Of a stretch of DNA of 64,000 bases, positions 1 through 9,314 are shown piece by piece. Positions within the stretch are counted from its first letter, which is position 1. Each line of letters starts with the position of its first letter. This DNA is from Armillaria gallica (lineage: Eukaryota > Basidiomycota > Agaricomycetes > Agaricales > Physalacriaceae): NCBI GenBank assembly GCA_037576215.1, contig JBANDB010000002.1, positions 1,364,001 to 1,428,000 on the forward strand, in the 5' to 3' direction. The notes under the pieces were generated by a model. The model did no database searches, was not told the DNA's origin, and worked only from the letters and a program-made list of their open reading frames with translations. The translations under genes and the position numbers were made by a program.

Positions 1-842
1 AGTGATTGATTAGGTAGCTATAAGGCTACTAGCACAAATGCAGGGGAATACTTTCCTGCCATTATGCGTCTAGTCGCTGCTAATTTATATGATTCCTAGT
101 CTAGGTATAGGAGCTTGTATCTAAAAGTAATTATGGTACGAGCTTTGGGTATCAATACAAACGATGAGCAATTAATTTACAAGGATTGCACCATTCCGAG
201 GTTTCTATTCAGTTGGACGGAATGACTAGCAGTCATTCTATTGCCGAGGAGTGTCCTAATGGTCCATAGGAACTCCTTGCTTCTCCTTCATGCCTTGCCA
301 CATGGATTCCTATTCAATACTACGAATTGCGCAGTATTTCGAGGATGTAACCACCGATCGTGATCGATCGTTGGACTGAGATTGTATTTGCTTCGATCAC
401 TGCACAATCTTTAACTATCTCAGTGCCAAGCGTCGGTTATTCAGTTATTCCTAGTTTTAGTCATGTTCTAGACTAAGTTCATTTTACTGTGTGCATCGTT
501 GTGGACTTAGCAATCCTTTTCTAGGTTTATTCAAGTCGTCAAGATGACGAGTCATCTAGTCCTTCTGTGTTCTGCTTTATTGTTTGTATCTCATCTCGAT
601 GTGTCCCTTGGTTCCGACTGTAAATAGTCTTGTTTTGGGCAGGGAATAGCATTCAATGTTGAAGGCTTATAGAGTTGACTCATCTAGATGTCGCTTCTAA
701 ATCCGTTCTGACACTGTATGGCTCACTATCTTATGTAGTATACTAGCTATCAGTGTAAAGCCTTCACTATAGCTCTCTGTACTGCTTGTAGACTGTGCTA
801 TTTGATAGAAAATCGCAAAATCTATGGGTAGCCTGATACCAA
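1..842. other. Unassigned left edge, no gene seen
   Basis: No reading frame of useful length and no recognisable motif. Gypsy-1 homology starts near 843, so this block is foreign to that element's coding region. It may be the right-hand part of a further insertion: the bases just before the gypsy homology end in CA, as an LTR would. Its left end is outside the window, so no target duplication can be tested. Confidence 0.3.
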
Positions 843-1531
843 GCGTATCACCATATCACATATGAAGTCCTAAAAGTCCAATGAAAGAACAAGCTATTCC
901 TTAAAGTGGAGAAATGCGAGTTCAAGACTTTAAAAATGGAGTACCTCAGAGTCATCATCAGTGAAGGAAGTATTTGCATGGACCTGGTCAAAATCCAAGG
1001 CATAGCGGAATGGCCAGTACCAGCAAAAAAACAGCAGTTACAATCATTCTTAGGCTTTACCAACTTCTATTGACAATTCATAAAAGGATATAGCAAGGTC
1101 GTCAAACCCATGACTCAACTTATGGGGAACAATCCATGGAAATGAAGAGCAGCGCAACAAGGTGCTTTTGGCAAATTAAAAAGGCTTTTAGCTGAAGAGG
1201 TGGTATTAGCGATATCAACAGAGGGGGGCAAATTCCGCATGGAAGTGGATGCTAGTGAGGGGGCAATAGGTGCCATTTTGTTGCAAGAGCAAGATGGAAA
1301 ATGGTGCCCAGTTGCATTTTTATCCAAATCCCTCACTGTGACAGAACAAAATTATGAAATTTACGATAAAGAACTACTCACAATCATGCTCACCCTTGAT
1401 GAGTGGAGGCACTACCTGATGGGGCCAGCTCAGGATTTCAAAATCTGGATGGATCATCAGAATCTCCAGTACTTCTGAAAACCCCAAAAGCTGAACCGGC
1501 GACAAGCATGCTGGGTAACTGAGCTAGCCGA
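843..1531 (+). pseudogene. Gypsy-1 reverse transcriptase end and RNase H fragment
   Basis: The longest open stretch (1200-1478) reads into RNase H with FRMEVDASEGAIGAILLQEQ, the EIYDKELLTIM block and IWMDHQNLQYF. These match gypsy-2 residue for residue apart from scattered substitutions. The catalytic aspartate in VDASEG is still present, but WTDH has become WMDH. Upstream, the end of the RT domain is readable across stops. A stop after the LQYF block and the loss of upstream RT make this non-functional. The fragment ends at the CCGA target site of LTR-A. Confidence 0.9.
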
Positions 1532-3220
1532 TGATGAGCCTCCAGGCTCTGTACGCTCAGAATTTGCGGATTTAGCCCGCTAATTAACGCTATTGTCCCT
1601 TCAACGGCCTTTCAGCAAACCAATGATTGCACGCACATTGATACCACCTTCATCCTACGGCAACCACTCCTTACGCGCTTTGTTATCCATCCCATCTTGC
1701 CACGCATCATAATTGCCGTACTTCATCACGGCAAGGCACCTTCGATCAACAATCATCCCAATATGGAATTGACGCATCACTCAGAAGCACCAGTTGACGC
1801 GCTCATTGATCACTTAATGAAAATGACGTGATTGACTCGAGTACCCTCCCAGCTACGATAATTAAAGCTACGGCAACTACAGACCGCGTTTACTAAGGCT
1901 GTTACTCCGCCAAGGCCTCAAGAAAACGTTGCCCCACGCGTATTCCTCAGTACGACGACTATCGCTCAGTAATCCGCAGCTAAACAGCACCTAACGATCC
2001 GTGCATCGCTCAACAAAAACCATACAGTTCGCATCCATACGCGGCAACGTCGACAAGTTGCTATTACTTTAGAAGACCAAGGACCATATGTTACCTACGA
2101 TTTTTACAAAGCCAAGGCTTTACGGCCTTACTAAGTCTCGCATATATACTCTATTTATAAATTCGTACTTGTAGTATAAAAACTAGTTAGAAAACGTAGT
2201 TCAGGGGCAGTTCATCTCTAGTCGACCCCAGACTACGTCAATTATCGTCTCGCACTAGTCTATCGCCAGTAAACAACATTTATTCACCGTTCTACGGCAA
2301 TATATCGTTTACACCAGCATATTCTCGATTGCACGTCGACTCTTGAGCTCACCAGAGTTATTCCACGGTTTTTAACTGTGAAGAGTCCTTCGCTACGCGC
2401 TCTTCGCTCTTAACACTATTGGTGCACGCTCATACTGTGCCAATACATGATCGCCGCGCTATACCTCGCCCACGTTATCTTTTATAGGCCGTCATCGTTT
2501 CACTTTTGCACCATTGGAGTTTTTATCATTTCTCTTTCGCCATCGTTATCGTCGCCCACTTGGGTAGTCTCAGAGCAGACTTAGGATCAGTTCAGCAAGT
2601 TTTCGTATAGTATCAGTCCCTCGAGTGGACTTGAAGGTTAGTTTTGACATAGGATAGGATCGTCTCAGTACCAGACCAGTTTCGACATCGACTCAGCACC
2701 CTCACATCGTATAGGACCAGTATCGCCACCAGTTTTCGTAGTTCCACGTTTTCTCTCGCCAGTCCACCCTCAGCACCTCGTTCCACGTTTATTTCGCCAC
2801 TCGCAGTCCCCACACCGTTTTCTCATCGCTTCGCTTGCCCACAGACTATTGCCGACCGTTTAGTCTATTCTCCATCGTTCACCCCGCTCCGATTATCGTC
2901 GAGCGATGTTTTCTAGTCTCGCAGCACGTTTTCTCATACGGATTCGGGGTATTCACGTCATACCCGTTTTCGTTCTCTCTCATTTCGAGAGATCCCTACC
3001 GGCTTGAAGCCATAGCATTTAGTACTCGACTACCAAGCAGTACTACTTTGCAGACTTAAAGTCGCAGTGTATTCTTGCGTATAGAGGAATTGTTCTACTG
3101 CACGGAGGTGCCCCGAACCACTCGCACACACGATCGCCTTGATTGCCGTGCCACTACGTTAATTAACCAATCTCATTCCGAGTTGGTGTTGCCGTTGCCA
3201 CGGAAGTCTTAGGCCCATCA
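1532..3220. mobile_element. LTR-A copy 1: solo LTR-like element with 4-bp target duplication
   Basis: This is a 1689-bp block that interrupts gypsy-1 exactly. It begins TGATGAGCCT and ends AGGCCCATCA (TG..CA with a near-perfect 10-bp inverted end). It is flanked by CCGA at 1528-1531 and 3221-3224. Joining the flanks gives the uninterrupted gypsy-2 sequence at 14390-14415. A second copy of exactly the same length lies at 32048-33736. TG..CA ends and a 4-bp duplication fit a solo LTR. A non-autonomous terminal-inverted-repeat element is the alternative. No coding capacity was seen; short frames inside are not protein-like. Confidence 0.85.
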
Positions 3221-3405
3221 CCGAATATCACTTCTCTCTTCACCACAAACCAGGAACAGCAAACAAGAAGGCTGACCTGCTTAGTTGAAGAGCAGACCAT
3301 GAACAGGGCAGAGAAGATAATGATGAGATCATAGTTCTCAAACCTGAACACTTCCAGGCAATGATCATGCCCACAATAGAAGAGATATAAACCAAGATCA
3401 AACAC
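3221..3405 (+). pseudogene. Gypsy-1 fragment between RNase H and integrase
   Basis: Resumes the gypsy-1 sequence after LTR-A and aligns with gypsy-2 about 14401-14575 (RNase H end, LSRRADHE-like segment and the linker before the integrase). The Arg of the LLSR motif is replaced by a stop (TTAGTTGAAG against TTAGTCGCAG). It ends at the LTR-B insertion. Confidence 0.85.
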
Positions 3406-5181
3406 TAAAGAGACTCTGTGCATGCAGGCTAGAAATGCAACAGTGTCGAAGACACTGATCACACCCACACCCAACACTACACACACAAACCCTCAAAGTT
3501 CTTGGGAGGATATTATGTGATAGAAGCAGATTGAAGCAATACAACTAAACTCTCAGAATATACAATACACATGTATAGCAATAGCACTCGTAGGGTATCT
3601 AGATCTCTCTAAGTCCAAAGGCTTTTATTAACAAGAGGGGCAACTGATGTCACCAGGCCTCAAGGCAAGGTGTACTACAATACACAACACGTCGCCACAC
3701 ACCAACAAAACCCTCAATAAGCCCCATGCAACACACCCAGGTGACCACAAGCAACTTAAACACACCCTAAACACAACTCAAAGCTTGCACTCTAAGCAGA
3801 AACCCTTCAAAGCACATCCACTCAAGCCACAGGATTTGAACCTATGCACTCAAGCTTCCAAAACTGATCATAGACCCACAGGGTTTGAACCTATGCCGAT
3901 CTAGAGACACAATAACCAAATAAACCCTGTCCAACAAGCCAAAGGGTTTGAACCTGTGCCACCTGTAATGCCACAGATTAAAAGAAGGCCTCTGTATGAA
4001 CACTAACCAGATCAAAGGGTTTGAACCTCTGCCGCCTGTAGTATCTCGCACACAAGAAACACCGTCTGACAAGCCAAAGGGTTTGAACCTCTGCCACTTG
4101 CAGAATGGTATACCCAACTAAGCACGTGCTAATCAGACCAAAGGGTTTGAACCTCTGCCACCTGTAGCACTGTGTGTTACAAGAAACCCTCAAAACTCAT
4201 GAGCACGTCTGCAATGACACAATATCTCTTATTCTCAGGGTAGAGTGCAAGTCAACCAATCACTCAAACCATACACAAGTCCTGCACTAGCTTTCTACAC
4301 CTCGCGCACTACTCAAGTCACTCAAATGTTATCAATAAATGGTCTATTCTCTCACTCGAAGCTACAAACTAATCCTGAAGCTAGAGTGCTAAGCTGAGGG
4401 CTTTTGTGCTCCAACAAAGGGGGTCCAAAACTTGTACACTATTACTATGCTACAGTATTTATATACAATGCACTCTACAAATTAATACAACCTGAAATAG
4501 TAACTCTTGGCTTGCAGAACTTCCTTTCCTGGGTGCTGTGCATGTCACCATAATCACACCATTGCTTGGCACTTACTCAGAGCTCTGGCTTGGGGCCAGA
4601 TCCTGGTCTCTCAGCTGCACAACATTGGTTAGCTATGCTGTCCACATGTACTGACATTGCCTAGTATCTCCTCAGAGTTGTAGCCTAGCATGCAACTCAT
4701 CTTTATAGTAATAATATCTTCTACTGATTTCTATGGTCTTCTAGGACCACTAGTTTCTAGTCTAGGCCTCATGCGCATCGGCCGAAGTCAGAGACATCAG
4801 TCTTACTTCAATTATACACATTCTGAGGTCTAGAGTGCTAGCTCCCAACATGGCCATGCCTTGTGTGTCATAGATCAAGGTTGCACAAAGTATCAATTAT
4901 CTCCTGAGCTTTACTGGTTCTATTCTTAGCACATGTCTTCTGTGCATTGTCAGTGTATTCAGTGTCAAGTGCTGGGGCTTTAGACTTAGCGTGACCCTTA
5001 TGGTATCACTCTACAGTTAAGCCATGCACTCCACTGAGCATCACTCAAGGTATTGCATTGCCTACACTTAGGACATTGTGCTCTAAGGTATATCTCATTT
5101 CCTCGGTATCTAGGTTTTATAAAATGTATGTATTGATACATTTCGCGAAATTACACATGTGAACACTTTTCAAGTGTGTCA
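3406..5181 (-). mobile_element. LTR-B copy A: solo LTR-like element, inverted
   Basis: A 1776-bp block that interrupts gypsy-1 and is the reverse complement of 25084-26795. On the minus strand it begins TGACACACTTG. It ends CTCTTTA where copy B has CTCTTCA, a C-to-T decay of the terminal CA. The flanks no longer show a clear duplication. It carries the same internal array of about 60-bp-spaced units (here GGGTTTGAACC on the plus strand, between 3830 and 4170) as copy B. Copy B has a TATAAAA motif at 26572-26578; the matching site here (3613-3625) is degraded. Confidence 0.85.
3830..4170 (-). repeat. Six-unit array of GGTTCAAACCC-type motifs inside LTR-B copy A
   Basis: The segment GGGTTTGAACCTNTGCC recurs near 3835, 3880, 3942, 4016, 4079 and 4142, with spacing of about 45-75 bp and unrelated sequence between. 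Read on the LTR's own strand the core is GGTTCAAACCC, which matches the B-box (T-arm) consensus of RNA polymerase III promoters. Copy B carries five recognisable units. Confidence 0.75.
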
Positions 5182-6776
5182 ATGTGCCACGCTTGACCAT
5201 CACTGATGGGACAAGAACATCTCCGGATCCCTCAACCATGACCAAGGAATGAAAATAGAAAATGGACTGATCTACTACAATAACCAAATCTATGTTCCCC
5301 AAGATCGTGCGCTACGAGGAGAAATCACTGTGAGATCTCATGACCACATCACAGCAGGACACCTGGGCATTGAAAAAACCAAAGAACTCATATTACAAGA
5401 ATATTGGTGGCCCAAGATGAAAAAAAGACATAGAAGCTTACATTTGCACTTGTGAAATGTGCCAACGAACCAAGTCGAGCACTCAAGCCAAAGCAGTGCC
5501 ACTTCATCCCAATGCCATCCCTTCCTGACTGTGGACCCACATCTCCATTGACATGGTCACTGGCTTACCTATGTGCAACAGCTACGACGCTATCCTTATA
5601 ATCATTGACCACTTCTCAAAGGAAATCATCTCTATTGCATGTTCCACAGAGCTGTCATTGGAAGGGTGGGCCAAGATTCTATGCAACGAAGTATATGCCA
5701 AACACAGGATGCCACAAATAGTCATCTCAGACCGAGGCACTGTATTCATCTCCAAGTTCATAAAAGACCTCTACGACTTTCTCCAGATCAAGGCTAATGC
5801 ATCCACCACCTTTCATCCCCAGACAGATGGCTAGACAGAACAAGTCAATCAGGAGGTTGAAAAATACCTTTGAATCTTCATTAACCATCTTCAGAACGAC
5901 TGGGTGGAATGGTTATCACTCGCTGCCTTTGCTCACAACAACCGCACCCATTCAGCTACCGGCAAAAGCCCTTTTGAGGTCAATTATGGCTACAATGCCT
6001 ATGTCCTACCAGGAGCCAAGCCCCAGACACCCTTCAGGACCCCAGCTTCCACGATGTTTGTCTCCAAGATGCAGGAAATCCATGCTGCAGCCAAATGATC
6101 ACTTGAAAAGGCCGCAGACCAGATGAAAGCCCAATACAACAAAAAGAAGCATCCAGCAGTTGAGTATCAAGTAGGAGACAAGGTTTGGCTCGATACGACC
6201 AACCTTCACCTCCCACAACCAAAGAAGAAGCTCGCAGACAAACAAACAGGCCCATTCATGATCATCATGAAGAAGGGAGCCTCAGCGTACACTCTCAAGC
6301 TCCCTACCAACTGGCATATCCACCCAACATTCAAAGAAGCACTCCTTACCCCATACACACCATCTGCATTCCTGAACCAAGAACAACCACCACCACTGCC
6401 ACCAGATCTAGTTGATGGCACTGAACATTATGAAGTCAAAAAAGTTCTTGATAGCAGACATCACAAGGTTAGGGAAAGAGCCAGAGAACTGTGGTGCTCG
6501 GTCATGGATTACTTCGTAAAATGGAAGGACTATGGACCAGAATCAAACAGCTGGGTACAGGAAGACCATATGGACACTGACGAACTCATCGAAGAGTTCC
6601 TTGCCGAGCATGTAGACAGAGTCATCAACAAACCAGCAAATTGGCAGTCCTACACAGATCCATGAACAGGCAAGAAGGTGTGGTACAATGAAGACGAACT
6701 TTGGGAGTTACTAGGGGGCCATGATGACCCTTCCATGGACACTAAATCACCCTTTGAACCGGACAGCATACCATAA
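5182..6776 (+). pseudogene. Gypsy-1 integrase with C-terminal chromodomain, degraded
   Basis: Reads in pieces: the zinc-binding HHCC region (RSHDHITAGHLGIEKTKELI, then CEMCQRTK after a break), catalytic core with SIDMVTGLP (first Asp intact) and VISDRGTVF (second Asp), TDG followed by a stop before the Glu region, the linker, and a chromodomain (DYFVKWKDYGPESNSWVQED near 6508-6567). In-frame stops include 5453, 5832 and 6663. The frame ends at TAA 6774-6776, matching the gypsy-2 stop position. The chromodomain places the element among chromoviruses, which target chromatin marks through it. Confidence 0.9.
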
Positions 6777-6811
6777 CAGCAGTTGGGATGCCTGCCTTAA
6801 CAAGGGGGTAA

Positions 6812-7163
6812 TGTTATGATTTATTCATTTTCTTTATCTAAGTGCCTCTTATCTTATCTCCAGTGCTTATCTTATTTTATCCTTAAGATCTGCAACTCCA
6901 CAGAGCCATGACTCACGATACAGTTACCACCATTCACCTTGTGTTGTTTTCTGCTTCTTTCTTGCAATGGTGCATTTATTATTAGACCCCTCATTTTAGT
7001 ATATAAGTACTGTAGCTCAAGCTGTATATTCCCTAGCTTTGAGCTAACATTTATTCATACCAAAACACTTAGTCTTGAAGTCCTTTCATCATGAGACCAA
7101 TCGGTGACTGTACAAACACGATACAGCTGATTGTTTACTCTTGATTGGATGTCGGGTCATACA
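6812..7163 (+). repeat. Gypsy-1 3' LTR (352 bp)
   Basis: Begins TGTTATGATTTATTC and ends GGGTCATACA. It is homologous to the 500-bp gypsy-2 LTR but shorter. It is preceded by a polypurine tract AAGGGGGTAA at 6802-6811. It keeps the TATATAA box (about 7000) and the CTAGCTTTGAGCTAA motif (near 7035) that is complementary to the gypsy-2 primer site. It lies directly against the truncated C-terminus of the minus-strand DDE-type gene. Confidence 0.9.
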
Positions 7164-8061
7164 AAATCCTTTGCACTTGAATGGCAACTTCTTCACATGA
7201 TCAAGATCATGACCCTGCTCCACCAAAATGTTTAACATCCCATTGAATATCCCTGGATGTATTGGATGATCATCAGGAAAATAAAGTGATTGAGGTGTAC
7301 CATCACTAGAGGTTGCATCACCCATGTGAATTTTCTCCTTCTCGAGAGATCCATCAGGCTTGTAAATGGGGTTACCAGCTTTGTCACGTTTCGTGGTCTC
7401 AACAAGCCAATTACTGCCCTTTTTGGGGACATTCTTAGGCATGTGTCGAGCAGAAAGGGAATCATCTGGGCACTTTTTATGGATGGTGGTGTTGTCATAC
7501 ACAAAGATGTGCTTGAGATCCTCTTGGAACACCACAAGAATGTCCATGGCCTTGTTGGCCTGTGCAATAATTCCATCTGTGGTGAAGTATCCATCCCAAT
7601 TTTTCCCTGGCTTCATGACTTGGCAAGCGCTCTGTTTTCCATCAGGCAAGACAAGAAACCTGAAATCAGCAGAGACATAATCAGTGATCATCAAGGAATG
7701 CCCCTCTCCCTTCTGATATGGCTTTGCAGGACCATCCTTGTGGTACCATGCCTTCTGCCCCCTATCATGTGCATAGAAAATTGTTTCATCATGGAACCAG
7801 AGAACAATCTGCTTTCCATCCAGATGGACAGAGTCAACCAGCTTGCCATCTTTGTCAAACAGGAGCATGTGATCCGTAAGAACATGTATTTTTGGAATAA
7901 AGACTTTGTCATGTTCCCAGACTACATCTGGACGCTCATGACCATCAGTGTATTGGCCTTTCTTTAGCTCCTGCCATCGGTAACCCAGGGCATGAAGATA
8001 TCTTTGTGCTGTGCGAATGAAGATTTTCCTCGCAATTCCGTGCTTGAGCTTGATATCATTG
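7164..8061 (-). pseudogene. DDE-type transposase-like gene, C-terminal half, cut at both ends by gypsy elements
   Basis: Downstream half of a minus-strand gene whose upstream half is at 17045-18192. I recognise the family from memory as a multicopy basidiomycete protein with a DDE fold resembling Tc1/mariner transposases. Landmarks are TAQRYLHALGYRW, GQYTDGHERPDVV, LWFHDETIFYAHDR (first acidic site), a GYFTTDGIIAQ block, HIFVYDNTTIHKK (second Asp, DN..H) and the SARHMPKN segment. The frame is open from 8061 down to 7164 and then runs into the gypsy-1 LTR just after FKCKGF. The Cys-rich tail I would expect is therefore missing. Removing gypsy-2 and one CATTG copy joins HN from one side to DIKLKHG on the other in frame. 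DDE assignment is by motif; activity is unlikely. Confidence 0.85.
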
Positions 8062-8085
8062 TGTTACGATTTATTCGTTTTCAAA

Positions 8086-8120
8086 CATCTTATCTAATCT
8101 TTGGAAGATTAGATAAGATG
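8086..8120. repeat. Perfect 16-bp inverted repeat in the LTR U3 region
   Basis: CATCTTATCTAATCTT, a three-base loop TGG, then its exact reverse complement. The same hairpin is in the 3' LTR at 16569-16603, where it would be transcribed near the RNA 3' end. The aligned part of the gypsy-1 LTR does not keep it. Confidence 0.8.
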
Positions 8121-8369
8121 CTTACTCACCCACGATCTTTAGACCCGCGACTCTCGGAGAGTCTTCATAAATCTTCACATCGCTATCACGTCACAGCTCG
8201 GTTGACGTGTACTCGACACAGGGGTATCAACGACCCGTGTGACCGACGTGGAGCAATGTGTGCTAAACACGTACTGGATACGTGTTATTCTCGGCTACCG
8301 TGTACTTGGCTTATTCACTTTCTAACACGGTAGTCACCTCTTAGTACCATTTACAGACCCTCACTTTAG

Positions 8370-8376
8370 TATATAA
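8370..8376 (+). promoter_or_regulatory. TATA box of gypsy-2 LTR promoter
   Basis: TATATAA lies 33 bp upstream of the CTAGCTTTGAGCTAA motif. This is normal TATA-to-start spacing and predicts that the RNA begins at or just before 8403. The motif is conserved in the gypsy-1 LTR. Confidence 0.7.
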
Positions 8377-8562
8377 GTAGCTTACTCAAAGCCTGTATTT
8401 CCCTAGCTTTGAGCTAAAGTTTATTCATACCGAAACACTCCTCTCGGCTAAGAGCTCCTAAAGTGAGTCTTGGGCGTCAATCATCACAAGGGCTAGACGG
8501 TGACTGTACGAACGCGATACAGCCAATCTATATCACCTTTGATTGAAGTTCGGGTCTTACAA

Positions 8563-8577
8563 TTAGCTCAAAGCTAG
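8563..8577 (+). promoter_or_regulatory. Self-complementary primer-binding site of gypsy-2
   Basis: TTAGCTCAAAGCTAG, one base after the LTR, is the exact 15-nt reverse complement of CTAGCTTTGAGCTAA at 8403-8417, the predicted 5' end of the element's own RNA. No tRNA-type TGG start is present. This is the arrangement known for Tf1/sushi elements, where the 5' end of the RNA folds back, is cleaved and primes minus-strand DNA synthesis. Confidence 0.85.
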
Positions 8578-8603
8578 TTTTACTGATTTTGCCTCAGAAC
8601 CCC

Positions 8604-9314
8604 ATGGAAAACGACGCTCGTATTATCGCCATCGCCCTAGGAATACCAAGCGCCACCTTCGTCTCCATCGCCCTCATCCTTGCAGTCAGGTTCCGCATCA
8701 GAACAAGACAGCTACAGCTACGACAGCAAGAAGAGGCGCACCGCACCTCCCCCTCAGTCATTACCGATAATACAAATGGCATCCCGCTCGAGCAGCAGCC
8801 ACCCCGACTCTTCGCACCCATACCGCGCCGACCGATCCCAATCCGTGACTTCCTTAGACAGCGAGTCAATGAAGAGGAGGACGACATTTCTGAGTCGACT
8901 TCTACCGCGGTCCAGGAAAGAGGCGCTACTACCCCTCCCAGAAGGAGCCCAGCTGAGGTCGACATCACCTCCGAACATCCCGCTTCCTACTATGCCTCAC
9001 TTGTCCCTCGAACTCCCTCACCCAGTAGACTCCCCCATCCCGGGAGGAGACGTAACGTGGGCCGCGACACTAGACCCATCGCAGCCACCAATACTTCGAC
9101 ACCCGCAGCCGGTGTCACTACCAGCGAGTTCTGGGATAATCTCGACATCCCCTACAGCGCCTACTTTCCCGCCCAGGTCCCTGAGCAGGCACTCGAGTCT
9201 TTACCGATCAGAGGTCCCATCGCCGGTCCCTCACGTCTCCAGGTCCCAGAGCGTCCCCCCAGATCCATACGAAGGTCGAGTAACCGCCCCCCTCGAGCAG
9301 GTAATTGGGAGTGA
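8604..9314 (+). CDS. Alternative-frame ORF at the 5' end of gypsy-2, N-terminal membrane anchor
   Basis: The ATG at 8604 is the first one after the LTR, so this frame is the expected place for translation to begin. Residues about 7-31 (IIAIALGIPSATFVSIALIL then AVRFR) form one hydrophobic helix followed by basic residues. A charged, Pro/Ser-rich tail follows. The frame stops at TGA 9312-9314 but stays open and protein-like beyond it to TAG at about 9597 (acidic, with segments such as SEEPSEITITIQPPR). The TGA is probably a CGA-to-TGA change in a frame that once ran to 9597, about 330 residues. It overlaps the gag frame over roughly 0.8-0.9 kb. No known family is recognised. Alternatives are a frameshifted gag N-terminus or a chance open frame. 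Confidence 0.5.
   Translation: MENDARIIAIALGIPSATFVSIALILAVRFRIRTRQLQLRQQEEAHRTSPSVITDNTNGIPLEQQPPRLFAPIPRRPIPIRDFLRQRVNEEEDDISESTSTAVQERGATTPPRRSPAEVDITSEHPASYYASLVPRTPSPSRLPHPGRRRNVGRDTRPIAATNTSTPAAGVTTSEFWDNLDIPYSAYFPAQVPEQALESLPIRGPIAGPSRLQVPERPPRSIRRSSNRPPRAGNWE

Larger units (their letters stand above)
843..7163 (+). mobile_element. Gypsy-1: decayed Ty3/gypsy chromovirus, 3' part, with two insertions inside
   Basis: Three blocks (843-1531, 3221-3405, 5182-6811) align in order with the RT-end, RNase H, integrase and chromodomain part of gypsy-2 (about 13735-16544). They are followed by a 3' LTR (6812-7163). The two gaps are LTR-A and LTR-B insertions. Coding is broken by many stops and CpG has largely become TpG/CpA, so this copy is old. 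Its 5' half and left LTR are not present; they are either deleted or left of the window. The right edge lies inside the C-terminal coding region of the minus-strand DDE-type gene. Confidence 0.9.
8062..8561 (+). repeat. Gypsy-2 5' LTR (500 bp)
   Basis: Starts TGTTACGATTTATTC and ends TTCGGGTCTTACA. It matches the 3' LTR base for base by eye. It contains a 16-bp perfect stem (8086-8120), a TATATAA box (8370-8376) and the likely transcript 5' end motif at 8403-8417. Confidence 0.97.

Noticed and set aside
3830..4170. Evenly spaced repeats that at first look like a CRISPR array
   Set aside because: The repeats are imperfect, spacers vary in length, the genome is eukaryotic, and the same array occurs inside another copy of the same LTR.
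3390..5195. Target duplication around LTR-B copy A
   Set aside because: The flanks (ACAC and ATGT) no longer match. Decay could explain it but the claim cannot be supported.
7290..7967. 225-residue plus-strand frame
   Set aside because: It is the exact antisense of the DDE-type gene and has no motif; a shadow frame.
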